A model generated the notes under the pieces. The model made no database searches and was not told the origin of the DNA. It saw nothing but the letters and a program-made list of their open reading frames with translations. From an uncultured Christensenella sp. (GTDB lineage: Bacteria; Bacillota; Clostridia; Christensenellales; Pumilibacteraceae): 20,187 bases of DNA. The DNA is taken from NCBI GenBank assembly GCA_910577945.1, contig CAJTNI010000029.1, positions 1 through 20,187 of the forward strand. The letters run 5' to 3'. This document shows positions 7,590 to 16,500 of the stretch, piece by piece. Each line of letters opens with the position of its first letter. Positions within the stretch are counted from its first letter, which is position 1. A program made the position numbers and the translations under genes.

Positions 7590-7785
7590 CAAATCGCTGC
7601 TTGCGCCTCTATAATAATATAGTAGAACGGTTTTCGAGGTTGTATACGGCAAGCGCTCGGGTAACATTGTGCGCCGAGTATTTGCCGCGTAACGGGTTGT
7701 GCTTGCCGTCGAATGCGGTTTATTCGGGCTTTTCGCGTATGGTCAAATTGTATAGAGACGTTGCGGAAATTTGTATATTTTTACA
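7590..7785. other. Non-coding interval with an internal-loop hairpin
   Basis: About 200 nt without a credible gene; an open frame across it (7601-7813) has no ribosome site or coding bias. It holds one notable structure: CGGCAA (7647-7652) pairs with TTGCCG (7682-7687) and CTCGG (7656-7660) pairs with CCGAG (7674-7678), separated by a symmetric 3-by-3 internal loop (GCG against TAT). The structure lies upstream of the promoter at 7786, so it is not in that promoter's leader. Confidence 0.5.
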
Positions 7786-7814
7786 TTGTAATCGAACGCC
7801 GAAAGTAGTATAAT
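7786..7814 (+). promoter_or_regulatory. Sigma-A promoter for the ABC ATPase gene
   Basis: TTGTAA (7786-7791), 17 nt, perfect TATAAT (7809-7814), about 39 nt before the ATG. AAGGAG at 7841-7846 gives an ideal 6-nt spacing to the start, so strong expression is likely. Confidence 0.75.
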
Positions 7815-7852
7815 AAAGTTGCAATAAAAAACATTATAATAAGGAGAAAAAT

Positions 7853-10057
7853 ATGGCTAGTTTGTCACTTAGACACATTTACAAGGTGTATGCGGGCGGT
7901 GTTCGTGCCGTTAGCGATTTCAATCTCGAAATAGACGATAAAGAGTTTATCGTTTTCGTCGGTCCGTCGGGCTGCGGCAAATCGACCACGCTGCGCATGA
8001 TTGCGGGCTTGGAAGATATTTCGTCGGGCGAGCTCTATATCGGCGACAGATTGGTAAACGACGTCGAGCCTAAGGACAGAGACATCGCGATGGTTTTCCA
8101 GAACTATGCGCTGTATCCGCACATGACCGTTTATGACAATATGGCGTTCGGTCTGCGTCTCCGCCATGTTCCCGCGAAGGAGATTGACGAAAAGGTTCAA
8201 GAGGCGGCGAGCATTCTCGGCATTCAGCACTTGCTCAGCCGCAGACCCAAAGCGCTTTCGGGCGGTCAGCGTCAGCGCGTCGCGCTCGGTCGCGCAATCG
8301 TTCGCGAGCCGCAGGTTTTCTTGCTCGACGAGCCGCTCAGTAACCTCGACGCCAAGCTGCGCGTGCAAATGCGTACGGAGATTACCAAAATTCACCACCG
8401 CCTCGCAACTACGTTTATTTACGTAACGCACGACCAGACCGAGGCTATGACCATGGGTACGCGTATCGTCGTTATGAAGGACGGTATCGTGCAGCAGGTC
8501 GATACGCCTACGACGCTGTATGACAATCCCGCTAACCTGTTTGTAGCGTGCTTCTTGGGCTCGCCGCAAATGAATATCTTTAAGGCGCGTCTCGTCGAGG
8601 AAAACGGCAACGTGTACGCGCTCATCGGCGATACCAACAAGGTGCTTATCCCCAAGACCCGCGCGCAGCGCATTATCGACAAGAGCGTTATCGGCAAGGA
8701 CGTATTGCTCGGCATTCGTCCCGAGGACGTGCACTACGAGCAGGCGCTCGTCGAATCTCATCCCGAGTGCGTAATCGACGCGACGGTAGACGTTATCGAG
8801 AACCTCGGTAACGAGACCATACTTTATCTCAATATCGACGGCAAAGAGGACTACACGATTTCCCGCGTCAACTCGCGCTACACGTTTACGCAAGGCGAGC
8901 AGGTGCGCATGTACCTCGCGACCGACCACGCGCATTTGTTCGACCCCGACACCGAGCTCACGCTCATGGGCGTGCCCGACTACAACCTTATCCCCGCGCA
9001 GCTTGTCGCTATCGAGGATACTCTTGCGGTCGTGTTCGGCGACACTTGCATCAAACTGCCCGAGAGCGTAACCAAGCGCATGATAGACAAGACTGCTATC
9101 AACGGCGACGTCATGCTCGGCATACCGCCCAAAGCGCTCAAATCGGAGAGCGAGGAAGGCGATATCGCGATTAGCGGCACGGCGGAATTCTCCGACGATT
9201 ACCCGCGGTTCAGAGCGGTGTATTCGACGATTGCCGGTTACGACAACTATTTAATCGCGCAGCGCCCGCTCGATATGCCGTTCTCCGGCGGCAAGCCGCT
9301 TACCTCGTACGTAAGCCCCGACGCTATTCAGTTGTTCAAGGCGGACGGCGAGCGATTGCTTGCGGACATGAACGTTACCGACAACCTCACGAAAGGCACG
9401 GCGGTGGACGATAACGGCACGGTTTCCTATCGTTTCGTATCGGAAACCAACGGCTCGAAGAACAAGCTCACGTTTGTCAATTTCACGGTCGAGACGGATG
9501 CGAGCGGCACTAAGCAGCCCAAGCAAACGTATTCCGATTTGCATACCAGCGAGGCGGAATCGACGATACACATTCTCCCGCACGGGTTCTCTATCGACAA
9601 AGCCGATATCGAAAAGACGCCGAAAATGGTGCTCGCGGGCAATATCAAGCACCTCGACGAATACCGCAAGGACGCGATTATAACGGTGGAAGTGCCCGGG
9701 TTCAATTCCGACCTGACGCTCGTCATTCGCAATTTCTCCGGCTACAACACCGGCGACAAAATCAAGCTCGCGGTTGACCCGCACGCGATTGTGGTCGGCA
9801 AGTACGAGACAATCGAGCAGGCGATTGCCAACGCTCAGTCCGAGGGCGAAGCGCGATACAAGGAGATAGTCGCGGCGAGAGAGCGCGAAAAGGAATTGGA
9901 GGCCGCCGCCAAAAAGCCTGCGGCTAAGGCTGCCAAGAGCGAGCAAGCGGCAACGGTAGCGGAAGGCGAGGAAGCAGCCGAGCCTAAAAAAAAGGCCGCC
10001 GCCAAAAAGCCCGCGGCTAAGGCTGCCGTAAAGCGCCCGACCGCCAAAAAGAAATAA
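7853..10057 (+). CDS. Expanded CUT1-type sugar ABC transporter ATPase (MsmK/UgpC/MalK-like), 734 aa
   Basis: Cytoplasmic ATPase that powers carbohydrate import by binding separate permeases. The N-terminal nucleotide-binding domain is intact: Walker A GPSGCGKST (37-45), Q-loop Q83, signature LSGGQ (135-139), Walker B VFLLDEP (155-161) and switch H193. A MalK-type regulatory (TOBE/OB) module follows at about 242-372, where the family normally ends. Residues 378-505 look like a second copy of that module (LVAIEDTLAVVFGDT...MIDKTAI..DVMLGIPP against LVEENGNVYALIGDT...IIDKSVI..DVLLGIRP). Residues about 513-655 look like a third, more diverged copy. Residues 685-734 form a Lys/Ala/Pro tail with AAAKKPAAKAA repeated twice, like histone H1-type tails. 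No permease or sugar-binding protein is adjacent, fitting a shared ATPase. Alternative: the extension is a new sensory region. Confidence 0.93.
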   Translation: MASLSLRHIYKVYAGGVRAVSDFNLEIDDKEFIVFVGPSGCGKSTTLRMIAGLEDISSGELYIGDRLVNDVEPKDRDIAMVFQNYALYPHMTVYDNMAFGLRLRHVPAKEIDEKVQEAASILGIQHLLSRRPKALSGGQRQRVALGRAIVREPQVFLLDEPLSNLDAKLRVQMRTEITKIHHRLATTFIYVTHDQTEAMTMGTRIVVMKDGIVQQVDTPTTLYDNPANLFVACFLGSPQMNIFKARLVEENGNVYALIGDTNKVLIPKTRAQRIIDKSVIGKDVLLGIRPEDVHYEQALVESHPECVIDATVDVIENLGNETILYLNIDGKEDYTISRVNSRYTFTQGEQVRMYLATDHAHLFDPDTELTLMGVPDYNLIPAQLVAIEDTLAVVFGDTCIKLPESVTKRMIDKTAINGDVMLGIPPKALKSESEEGDIAISGTAEFSDDYPRFRAVYSTIAGYDNYLIAQRPLDMPFSGGKPLTSYVSPDAIQLFKADGERLLADMNVTDNLTKGTAVDDNGTVSYRFVSETNGSKNKLTFVNFTVETDASGTKQPKQTYSDLHTSEAESTIHILPHGFSIDKADIEKTPKMVLAGNIKHLDEYRKDAIITVEVPGFNSDLTLVIRNFSGYNTGDKIKLAVDPHAIVVGKYETIEQAIANAQSEGEARYKEIVAAREREKELEAAAKKPAAKAAKSEQAATVAEGEEAAEPKKKAAAKKPAAKAAVKRPTAKKK
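9901..10027 (+). repeat. In-frame direct repeat coding the Lys/Ala tail of the ABC ATPase
   Basis: A 34-nt unit at 9901-9934 recurs at 9994-10027 with one silent T/C difference, 93 nt (31 codons) apart. Each encodes AAAKKPAAKAA. The near identity at the DNA level points to recent duplication or homogenisation, so this tail may vary in length between strains. Confidence 0.85.
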
Positions 10058-10080
10058 TCAATTACAATTTAATCAAAACG

Positions 10081-10118
10081 AAAGCGTCCGATTGGGATAT
10101 ATCTCAATCGGACGCTTT
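10081..10118. terminator. Terminator after the ABC ATPase gene
   Basis: AAAGCGTCCGATTG (10081-10094) pairs perfectly with CAATCGGACGCTTT (10105-10118), a 14-bp stem over a 10-nt loop. T-rich sequence flanks both sides, so it may act both ways. Confidence 0.85.
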
Positions 10119-10265
10119 GCTTTGCCGCAGTTTGAATTGTCGTGCTTTTCTACGGCTTATTTTGCTAACGTACGTCTTGCGGTTTACAGTATATAGTTTA
10201 TTTTTGCTACTTGATTTACATTTTCGCAAGCCTTAATATGAGTATTTGTCGACGGTTTACACAGT

Positions 10266-10293
10266 AAAAATCCCCGAACTATTCGTTCGGGGA
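10266..10293 (-). terminator. Terminator of the cysE-cysS operon (minus strand)
   Basis: TCCCCGAAC (10271-10279) pairs with GTTCGGGGA (10285-10293) over a 5-nt loop. Read on the minus strand it is followed by TTTTT, so it ends the convergent cysS transcript. It lies about 170 nt past the cysS stop. A weak 8-bp inverted repeat (GCACAGCG 10413-10420 with CGCTGTGC 10443-10450) sits between them without a T-run. Confidence 0.85.
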
Positions 10294-10462
10294 ATGATAC
10301 TTGTCTTGTAGAAATCTGATTGCTTATTTACAGCTGCCGCTAATTATGATAAGCCTTAATGCGGTAAAAGTCATGCGGTTGTACGGTAAACGTTATGCAC
10401 GGAACGGCATAAGCACAGCGCGGGTTGCGTTTTCCGACGATACGCTGTGCGTATTCGGCTCG

Positions 10463-11854
10463 TTATTTCTTTTTGAGCTCGTAGTCCGTTTTGCTGTCGA
10501 GTACGGCGTAGCCCAATTCGTCGAGCTTTGCGCGGAGTGCGTCGGACGTAGCCCAATCCTTGTTTTGTCTGGCTGCAAATCGCGTTTCGGCGATAGCTTT
10601 GACGTCGTCGGGAATTTGCTCTACTTGTACTTCGGGTTCGACGTGCAAGCTCAATCCGAGCAACGCGTCGAGCTTTTCCGCTTCGTCGTAAACCTCGCGG
10701 CAGGGCGTTTTGAGCATTGTCCACAGCTCGCCGAGCGCGAGCGGGTAGTTGAGGTCGTCGTAAACCGCCTCGACGAGCTTATTGCGTTTGGCGATTACTT
10801 TTTCGCGCGTGTCGTCGTCCGCTTTGGGCGCGTTCTTGCACGCGCATACCGCCGCTCTCAATCGGTCGTATGCGACTTGCGCGCCGTTCAAGCCGTCGAA
10901 AGTAAAGTTGAGCTTGTTGCGGTAGTGCGTATTCATGCAGAAATATCTGAAAGCGAGCGGGGAGTAGCCACGCGCGATAAGGTCGTCAATAGTGTACACG
11001 TTGCCGAGCGACTTGCTCATCTTGCCACCGTCGACGAGCATAAACTCGCCGTGCACCCACATGTTTACCACCTTGTGTCCTTCGAGCGCTTCCGACTGCG
11101 CAATCTCGTTCTCGTGGTGAATGGGAATATGGTCCACGCCGCCCGTGTGTATGTCGAATCTTTCGCCGAGGAACTTTTTGCCCATTGCCGAGCATTCTAT
11201 ATGCCAACCGGGATAGCCCATGCCCCAAGGCGACTGCCATTGCATGATATGATTTTTTTCGGCTTTTTTCCACAGCGCGAAATCGGCGGGGTGGCGCTTT
11301 TGCGCGTTGACCGCGACGCGCGCGCCCGCGAGCGCGTCTTCGATATTGCAGCGCGACAGCTTGCCGTACTCGGCAAACTTGGAAATATCGAAATATACGG
11401 CGTCGTCGGTTTCGTAGCCGTAGCCCATATCGCACAGCGTTTTGACGAACTCAATCATTTCCGATATATTGTCGGTCGCTTTTGCCGTAATCTCGGGCAG
11501 CAGTATGTGCAGGCGCGCCAAATCCTTGAAAAATATTTCGGAATAGTACGCCGCAATCTCCTCGGGCGTTTTGTTTTGCTTTTTTGCCGCGGCTTGCATT
11601 TTGTCCTCGCCGTCGTCGGCGTCCGAGGTCAAGTGTCCGACGTCGGTTATGTTCATAACCGATTTCGTAGTGTAGCCTGCGAATTTGAGCGCGCGGCGCA
11701 GCTCGTCCATAAACACGTATGTGCGCAGGTTGCCGATATGCGCGTAGTTGTAGACGGTAGGTCCGCAGGAATACATGGTCACCGTCGGCGGCGCGATGGG
11801 CTCTAAGATTTCTTTTTTGCGCGAAAGTGTGTTGTAAAGGAAAATTTTATCCAT
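10463..11854 (-). CDS. cysS: Cysteine--tRNA ligase, 463 aa
   Basis: Class Ia synthetase that charges tRNA-Cys. The HIGH motif appears as HIGN at residues 39-42, the usual form in CysRS, after YSCGPTVYNYA. KMSKS is at 278-282. The catalytic zinc ligands can be placed: C30, C221, H246 and E250, matching C28, C209, H234 and E238 of the E. coli enzyme. The C-terminal helical domain ends in the LGYAVLDSKTDYELKKK typical of the family. Length is normal. GGAG lies 6 nt before the ATG. It is the second gene of a cysE-cysS operon, 28 nt after cysE, a pairing common in Bacillota that links cysteine supply to its use in translation. The long plus-strand open frame over it is a shadow. Confidence 0.98.
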   Translation of the reverse strand: MDKIFLYNTLSRKKEILEPIAPPTVTMYSCGPTVYNYAHIGNLRTYVFMDELRRALKFAGYTTKSVMNITDVGHLTSDADDGEDKMQAAAKKQNKTPEEIAAYYSEIFFKDLARLHILLPEITAKATDNISEMIEFVKTLCDMGYGYETDDAVYFDISKFAEYGKLSRCNIEDALAGARVAVNAQKRHPADFALWKKAEKNHIMQWQSPWGMGYPGWHIECSAMGKKFLGERFDIHTGGVDHIPIHHENEIAQSEALEGHKVVNMWVHGEFMLVDGGKMSKSLGNVYTIDDLIARGYSPLAFRYFCMNTHYRNKLNFTFDGLNGAQVAYDRLRAAVCACKNAPKADDDTREKVIAKRNKLVEAVYDDLNYPLALGELWTMLKTPCREVYDEAEKLDALLGLSLHVEPEVQVEQIPDDVKAIAETRFAARQNKDWATSDALRAKLDELGYAVLDSKTDYELKKK

Positions 11855-11882
11855 AATAGCTCCGTGCTTATGACTGTAAAGA

Positions 11883-12542
11883 TTATTTTGCGCGCTTGTC
11901 GGGCGCGTTCAGCAATGTTTCCAAAGCGGCGACGCGCGCGGCGAGAGCGGCGATTTCGTCCTCGACGGGGTCGGGGAGCGCTTGCGACAGCTCCGCCTCG
12001 TTGACGCGCTGTCCCGCGATTTTGACTATTCGCCCGGGCACGCCTACGACGGTCGCATTGGGCGGAACTTCGCCGAGCACAATCGAGCCCGCGCCGATTT
12101 TTGCGCCGCGCCCGACCGTGAACGGACCGAGAACCTTTGCGCCCGAGCAAATCATAACGTCGTTTTCGATAGTGGGGTGGCGTTTGCCTTTATCCTTGCC
12201 CGTGCCGCCCAGCGTGACGCCCTGATAAATAATAACGTTGTCGCCGACAACCGCCGTTTCGCCGATTACTACGCCCGAGCCGTGGTCGATAAACACGCCC
12301 GAGCCGATACGCGCGCCCGGGTGTATTTCTATGCCCGTCAAAAAACGCGTAAAAGCGGAGAGCATACGCGCGAGCATAAAAAATCTGTGCACGTACAAAA
12401 ATCTGAAAAACCTGTACATCACAAGCGCGTGAAAGCCGCTTGCGCACAGCGCCGCCTCGATTTTGCTCTTGGTAGCGGGGTCGTGCGCCAAAACGGCGTT
12501 GAGGTCGCGTCGTATATAAGAAAAAGCTTTTAAAGATTTCAT
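11883..12542 (-). CDS. cysE: Serine O-acetyltransferase (EpsC/short CysE type), 219 aa
   Basis: Makes O-acetylserine from serine and acetyl-CoA, the first step of cysteine synthesis. The left-handed beta-helix with hexapeptide repeats spans about residues 71-175 (IEIHPGARIGSGVFIDHGSG...). Active-site residues line up with E. coli CysE at a constant offset of 71: D21 for D92, D86 for D157, H87 for H158 and H122 for H193. The long N-terminal helical domain of the E. coli enzyme is shortened, as in Gram-positive EpsC forms. A short Ala/Glu coiled coil (about 192-212) follows the beta-helix. AAAGGG lies 4 nt before ATG. A weak promoter (TTCGCA, 17 nt, TAAATT on the minus strand near 12610-12640) may precede it. 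No T-box or S-box leader is seen in the 158-nt upstream gap. Confidence 0.95.
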   Translation of the reverse strand: MKSLKAFSYIRRDLNAVLAHDPATKSKIEAALCASGFHALVMYRFFRFLYVHRFFMLARMLSAFTRFLTGIEIHPGARIGSGVFIDHGSGVVIGETAVVGDNVIIYQGVTLGGTGKDKGKRHPTIENDVMICSGAKVLGPFTVGRGAKIGAGSIVLGEVPPNATVVGVPGRIVKIAGQRVNEAELSQALPDPVEDEIAALAARVAALETLLNAPDKRAK

Positions 12543-12630
12543 GCGTCCCTTTGCGGTCGGGCGTGAGCAAGCCGCGTCGCTTGCCGACGGTAAGAAAAAA
12601 ATCGAATTTACGGATTTTGCCGAATAATGC

Positions 12631-12676
12631 GAAAATAAAACGCCGCGCGCATAAGGTCAAATACGACGGCGGCGTT
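12631..12676 (-). terminator. Terminator of the marR-type gene (minus strand)
   Basis: AACGCCGC (12639-12646) pairs with GCGGCGTT (12669-12676), an 8-bp GC-rich stem with a 22-nt loop. On the minus strand it is followed by TTTTATTTTC, so it separates the regulator from cysE. Confidence 0.7.
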
Positions 12677-12700
12677 ATATGCTGTGCAAAGGCGTGGCGA

Positions 12701-13105
12701 TTACTCTATGCCGTTGAGGAAATTGATGGCGGCTTCGAGCTTTTTTTCGCCCTTTTGCAGTTCTTTATCGCTTTGTTGAAGCTGTTTGCTTACCGATTCG
12801 TCGAGTTCGGCGAGCAGTCTGTTGAGCTCCGCCAAGCCTTTTTCGGTAATTTTATAGTGCACGGAACGCATATCGCGTTCTACGCGCATTTTTTCAATCA
12901 AGCCCTCGGAAATCATATTGCGGGCGAGAATGGTGAGGTTGGGTTTGGCTATACAAAGCTCGCCGACCAATTCTTTGGGCGAAAGCACTTCGTTGCGAAC
13001 AAGATACAGTAAGCGCATCTTTTGAGAGATAACTGTGCCGCCGTCGCAATTTTTGCAAAGCTTTCTGGTTGTGAGATTAAGCGATACGATTTGGTCTGCT
13101 AACAT
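12701..13105 (-). CDS. MarR-family winged-helix transcription regulator, 134 aa
   Basis: Dimeric DNA-binding repressor type. The winged-helix domain covers about residues 26-100: SQKMRLLYLVRN, LSPKELVGELCIAKPNLTILARNMISEGLIEKM as the recognition region, and the wing RDMRSVHYKITEKG. A strongly heptad-patterned helix (about 92-130) would form the dimer interface. It has an unusual CKNC pair at residues 17-20 and C51 in the DNA-binding helix region, which could allow redox or metal sensing; that is inference. The start is supported by AGGAG ahead of ATG and a good promoter. It faces away from the giant surface protein gene across 491 bp and sits upstream of cysE but is separated from it by a terminator. 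Possible targets are itself, the surface protein, or both. Confidence 0.9.
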   Translation of the reverse strand: MLADQIVSLNLTTRKLCKNCDGGTVISQKMRLLYLVRNEVLSPKELVGELCIAKPNLTILARNMISEGLIEKMRVERDMRSVHYKITEKGLAELNRLLAELDESVSKQLQQSDKELQKGEKKLEAAINFLNGIE

Positions 13106-13136
13106 AATATCATCTCCTATAAAAATTGCTTTTAGT

Positions 13137-13166
13137 ATTCTATCATATTATATGTTAAAATGTCAA
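13137..13166 (-). promoter_or_regulatory. Promoter of the marR-type gene
   Basis: On the minus strand: TTGACA (13166-13161), 18 nt, TAGAAT (13142-13137) with an extended-10 TG. The -35 box overlaps the inverted repeat at 13162-13176. Confidence 0.75.
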
Positions 13167-13176
13167 CAAGATTGAC
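13162..13176. promoter_or_regulatory. Candidate operator overlapping the marR promoter
   Basis: GTCAA (13162-13166) and TTGAC (13172-13176) form an inverted repeat with a 5-nt centre covering the -35 box of the regulator. Position and symmetry suit autorepression, but the half-sites are short and partly forced by the -35 sequence. Confidence 0.35.
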
Positions 13177-13309
13177 GCGTTTTTTATAAATATACCGCAC
13201 GTCGATATAGCTCGGAAACGCGGCGTCGCGGGCGAGTTTTTGCGGCTTTTCGAGTATTCGAAAAGTGTGTATTTCGCGCTTTTCGTTTATCGCGCGACCT
13301 CTCTAATTG

Positions 13310-13336
13310 CTAGCACTTGGCGATAAAGACTGCTAA
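13310..13336. promoter_or_regulatory. Degenerate CIRCE-like inverted repeat
   Basis: CTAGCACTT, 9 nt, GACTGCTAA. The HrcA operator CIRCE is TTAGCACTC-N9-GAGTGCTAA, so the half-sites match at 7 of 9 and 8 of 9 positions with the exact spacing. No chaperone gene is adjacent, and it lies about 260 nt before the surface-protein start. Confidence 0.35.
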
Positions 13337-13376
13337 AAACCGCCTGAATTCGCATGTTTGCAATTTTTTCCGTAAT

Positions 13377-13406
13377 TCGACTTTTGCCCACATATGCCCG
13401 TATAAT
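13377..13406 (+). promoter_or_regulatory. Possible distal promoter for the giant surface protein
   Basis: TCGACT (13377-13382), 18 nt, perfect TATAAT (13401-13406). If used, it gives a leader of about 185 nt. A GCGCT/AGCGC hairpin lies just downstream. Confidence 0.3.
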
Positions 13407-13536
13407 TATCGCGCGCTGCATATTTTAGCGCAGGAATAGAGTGATATTTGCGTTAAACTGCCGAAAAAACAGCATAAATTCCCACAATGTTTATTTTAAC
13501 ATGCGGTCGATTTATTTAAAACCGAGGCATTTATTA

Positions 13537-13565
13537 TTGACAAAAAATCGCGATTGTTGTATTAT
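13537..13565 (+). promoter_or_regulatory. Main promoter for the giant surface protein
   Basis: Perfect TTGACA (13537-13542), 17 nt, TATTAT (13560-13565), about 30 nt before the ATG. GAGGTG at 13586-13591 has 5-nt spacing to the start at 13597. Confidence 0.8.
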
Positions 13566-13596
13566 GTACACGTATAACTGTAAACGAGGTGTTTTT

Positions 13597-16500
13597 ATGC
13601 CCATTTCAGACGAAATTATCGAGCTTGCGCCGGTAAAAAAGACAAAGTCGAAGCTCATTGTCATGTTTGTGATAATGGGTGTGCTTTTGGCGCTCGCCGT
13701 AACTTTTTTGGTATTGTTTTTGCTCAAACCGAGCGTCGAGGATATAGACGGTCGGGTTAACGGCGTGTCGGTGGAAAGCTCGTCGCTTTTTACGCCGTCC
13801 GCGTCGGGCGAGGACGGCAAGCTGTACGCTTCGGTCGGCAATCCTTATACGGTATACGTAAACGTATCCGCCGAGGGCGAAGCCGATTCCGAGGTTAATT
13901 GGGATTTTTCGCCCAACACCGCCGTCGCCGACGTAACGAGCGGCAAGGTGGAGGGCTCGGACAACAGATATTACTGCACGTTTACGCCGCTTGCGTCGTA
14001 TGCCGATAACGACCAGCCCATAACGATTACCGCGCGTTCCAAGTCGGACACGACCAAAACCTCGCAGGTGGTGTTTTACGCAGTCAATCAGGGCACGGAG
14101 GATATTCGTTTTATAGAGTATTGGGCAAACCGCAATCCCGCGCCGCCCCACACGAAGCTCGATAACGGCAATCTTGCCGTAGACCTTACCTTTTATAAGA
14201 CAAGTCTCGGCTCGACCAAAAACAACGTAATGCACTTTATTACGTTCGAGCAGCTCGGCGCGGCGGGCGCGACCGCGGGCGAGTATTCCAAAATCACTCT
14301 TACGGGTATAGGCTCGGATTCGCCGTCCAACAAGATATCGGTGGTAAGCAGCAAGCCCGACGTGGTAGAGGTGTCGGGCATTTCGGAAAACGCGTCCACG
14401 CCGTATTTCGGCATAATCGCAAAGGGCGTGAGCGACGAGCCTGTGGTTTTGACGATAACCGCCAACGTAAACAACAACAGCGACCCCGTCGAAAAGAAAA
14501 TCAAAGTAAACGTAAAGAGCAACGAACAGCTCGGCATAATCAACAATATTTTCGTATACGACGAATTGGTTGACGCCGAATTTTTCGCGCAGCACACAAA
14601 TTCCAACGGTCAGCTCACGACGGGCTTGCCCACGGAAATGAAATCGCTTACGCTTGCTTACAAAAGCAGCTACGACGATATCCTTTCGCACGTGTTGCTC
14701 GACCCCGCGTCCTTGCAGTACGACAAGGACAACGGGCTTAAAAAGACCGATTGGTACAAAAAGCTTACCGTAACCTCCACAAACGAGAGCGTGATTGCGG
14801 TAAAGACTGCCGACGACGGCAAAGTGACGTTGGAGGCGCGCGATTTGGCAAGCGCGGGCGCGACGGCAAACAAATGCAGTATCGTAATAGCCGACAAAAA
14901 CAACCCGAGCATTCGCAAGGATATACCTGTCAAGGTAGTGGCGCAAAACCAAAGCGGCGCGGAGCTGTCGGTCGTATCGTCGAACACTACGTATAACAAC
15001 GATACGATTATCGAGTTGAACAAAAAGGGCGACGGTATTCCCACGTCGCCGAAAATCGTTTCGTACTTAACGGTCACGTATAAGCTGACCGCGCCCGCGA
15101 ACGCGAAAGCGGAGGAGCTCGTCAGCAACGAGTATTTGTCGCTCGGGTTCGACGTGGAATACGATACCGATATATTCACGGTAAAAATTCTCAATTCCGA
15201 CGTCAAAGACTTAAAAATCAAGAAATTTTCCGATAAATCGCTTACGTGCAAGCATGTTGCGGGCGAAAACTTTATCGCTACGGCTACGTTCGATATAGCG
15301 GTAAACGCCGACGTGCTGCCCGACGTATACACGGTTATTTTCAAAAAGGTCGGCACGAGTATAGAGGGCGCGGACGCGGGCACGGTCAACAAATACGACC
15401 GCGATTTTTCCATGGACGTTAATTTTAACGTTTCAACGATTGCCACGCGCGCGGAGTTCAAGAAAGAGGCGGACGCTGCCGAAATCATAAACAAGCTGCA
15501 CACGGGATATCTCGTTCCGTCGACGGTGCGCGCCGAAGAACTCGAATCGGGCAAAACCGTATACAAGCAGGACGCCAACCTGTATTTGCAAAACTGTGCC
15601 GAAAACACCTCGGTCATGTTCCTCGAAGAACTTATCACGACCAACGGCTCGACAAACAGGATAGAGTCCTCCAAGCAGTACGACGCCAGCGGCGCGTTAA
15701 AGCTTACGACCAGCAACAAAAAGGTCAATGTTTCGTTCCTCGGCGTAACTACCTATAACGAGAAGAACGCACAGGCGACCATACTGTATTCCGTATACGA
15801 CAATGCGGGCGAGGTAATCGCCGAGCTTACGCTGTCTATCTACGTATTTAACGCGTACAATTCGCTGAGCTTGGTGATAGACGCAAACGCCAATCCCGAC
15901 GTGGTGTATTACGACGCCGACAATTTTGCGTCGTTTGCGCGCGACAGTCTCAAAGTAGGTCGCGTATTCGGCGCGGACGAAAACTACGAAATGAAAGACG
16001 AGGACATCAAAAGGGATATTTATCTCGGCTACGGCAATAACAATTATTTCGATAGGGCTGTTGAAAATAACGGCGACATCGTGTATTCCTACAACGGCGA
16101 CGCGCTGTTTACTTACAACCAAAATTCCAATCGTTATACCGCAAACGTCGATTTGTTCGAATACAGCTACAACAATGCAGATAAAATAGATTTCAGTAAG
16201 CTGTTTATCGAATACAGAGTGCGCACCGAGCATTATCACGAGCACTTGTCGAATATCGAGGTTGCATCGTGCTCGCGGCAGTTTAAGTTTATTCGCAAGG
16301 CGGACGGCGTAAAAGTATTTTCGGAGCTCAACGAAGGCAAAGAGCTGTCCGACGCAGGCGGCAAGCTTATCCTTCCCGTACAGCGCGGCGAGCGTTCGGG
16401 CTTGTACCCGTCGGCGGTTGTCGATATAAAAGTCGACGGAACTGCCAAATCCATAACGGTGCTTTTCGACGATAACGCGCGCTCGGCTGTGGAAACGGTA

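Noticed and set aside
7601..7813. 70-codon frame between bioY and the ABC ATPase gene
   Set aside because: It runs through the -10 box of the next promoter, lacks a ribosome site and shows no coding bias.
7865..8935. 356-codon minus-strand frame opposite the ABC ATPase
   Set aside because: Shadow of the ATP-binding domain; no ribosome site or recognisable protein.
10301..11806. 501-codon plus-strand frame opposite cysS
   Set aside because: cysS on the minus strand has all catalytic motifs; the plus-strand frame is its shadow.
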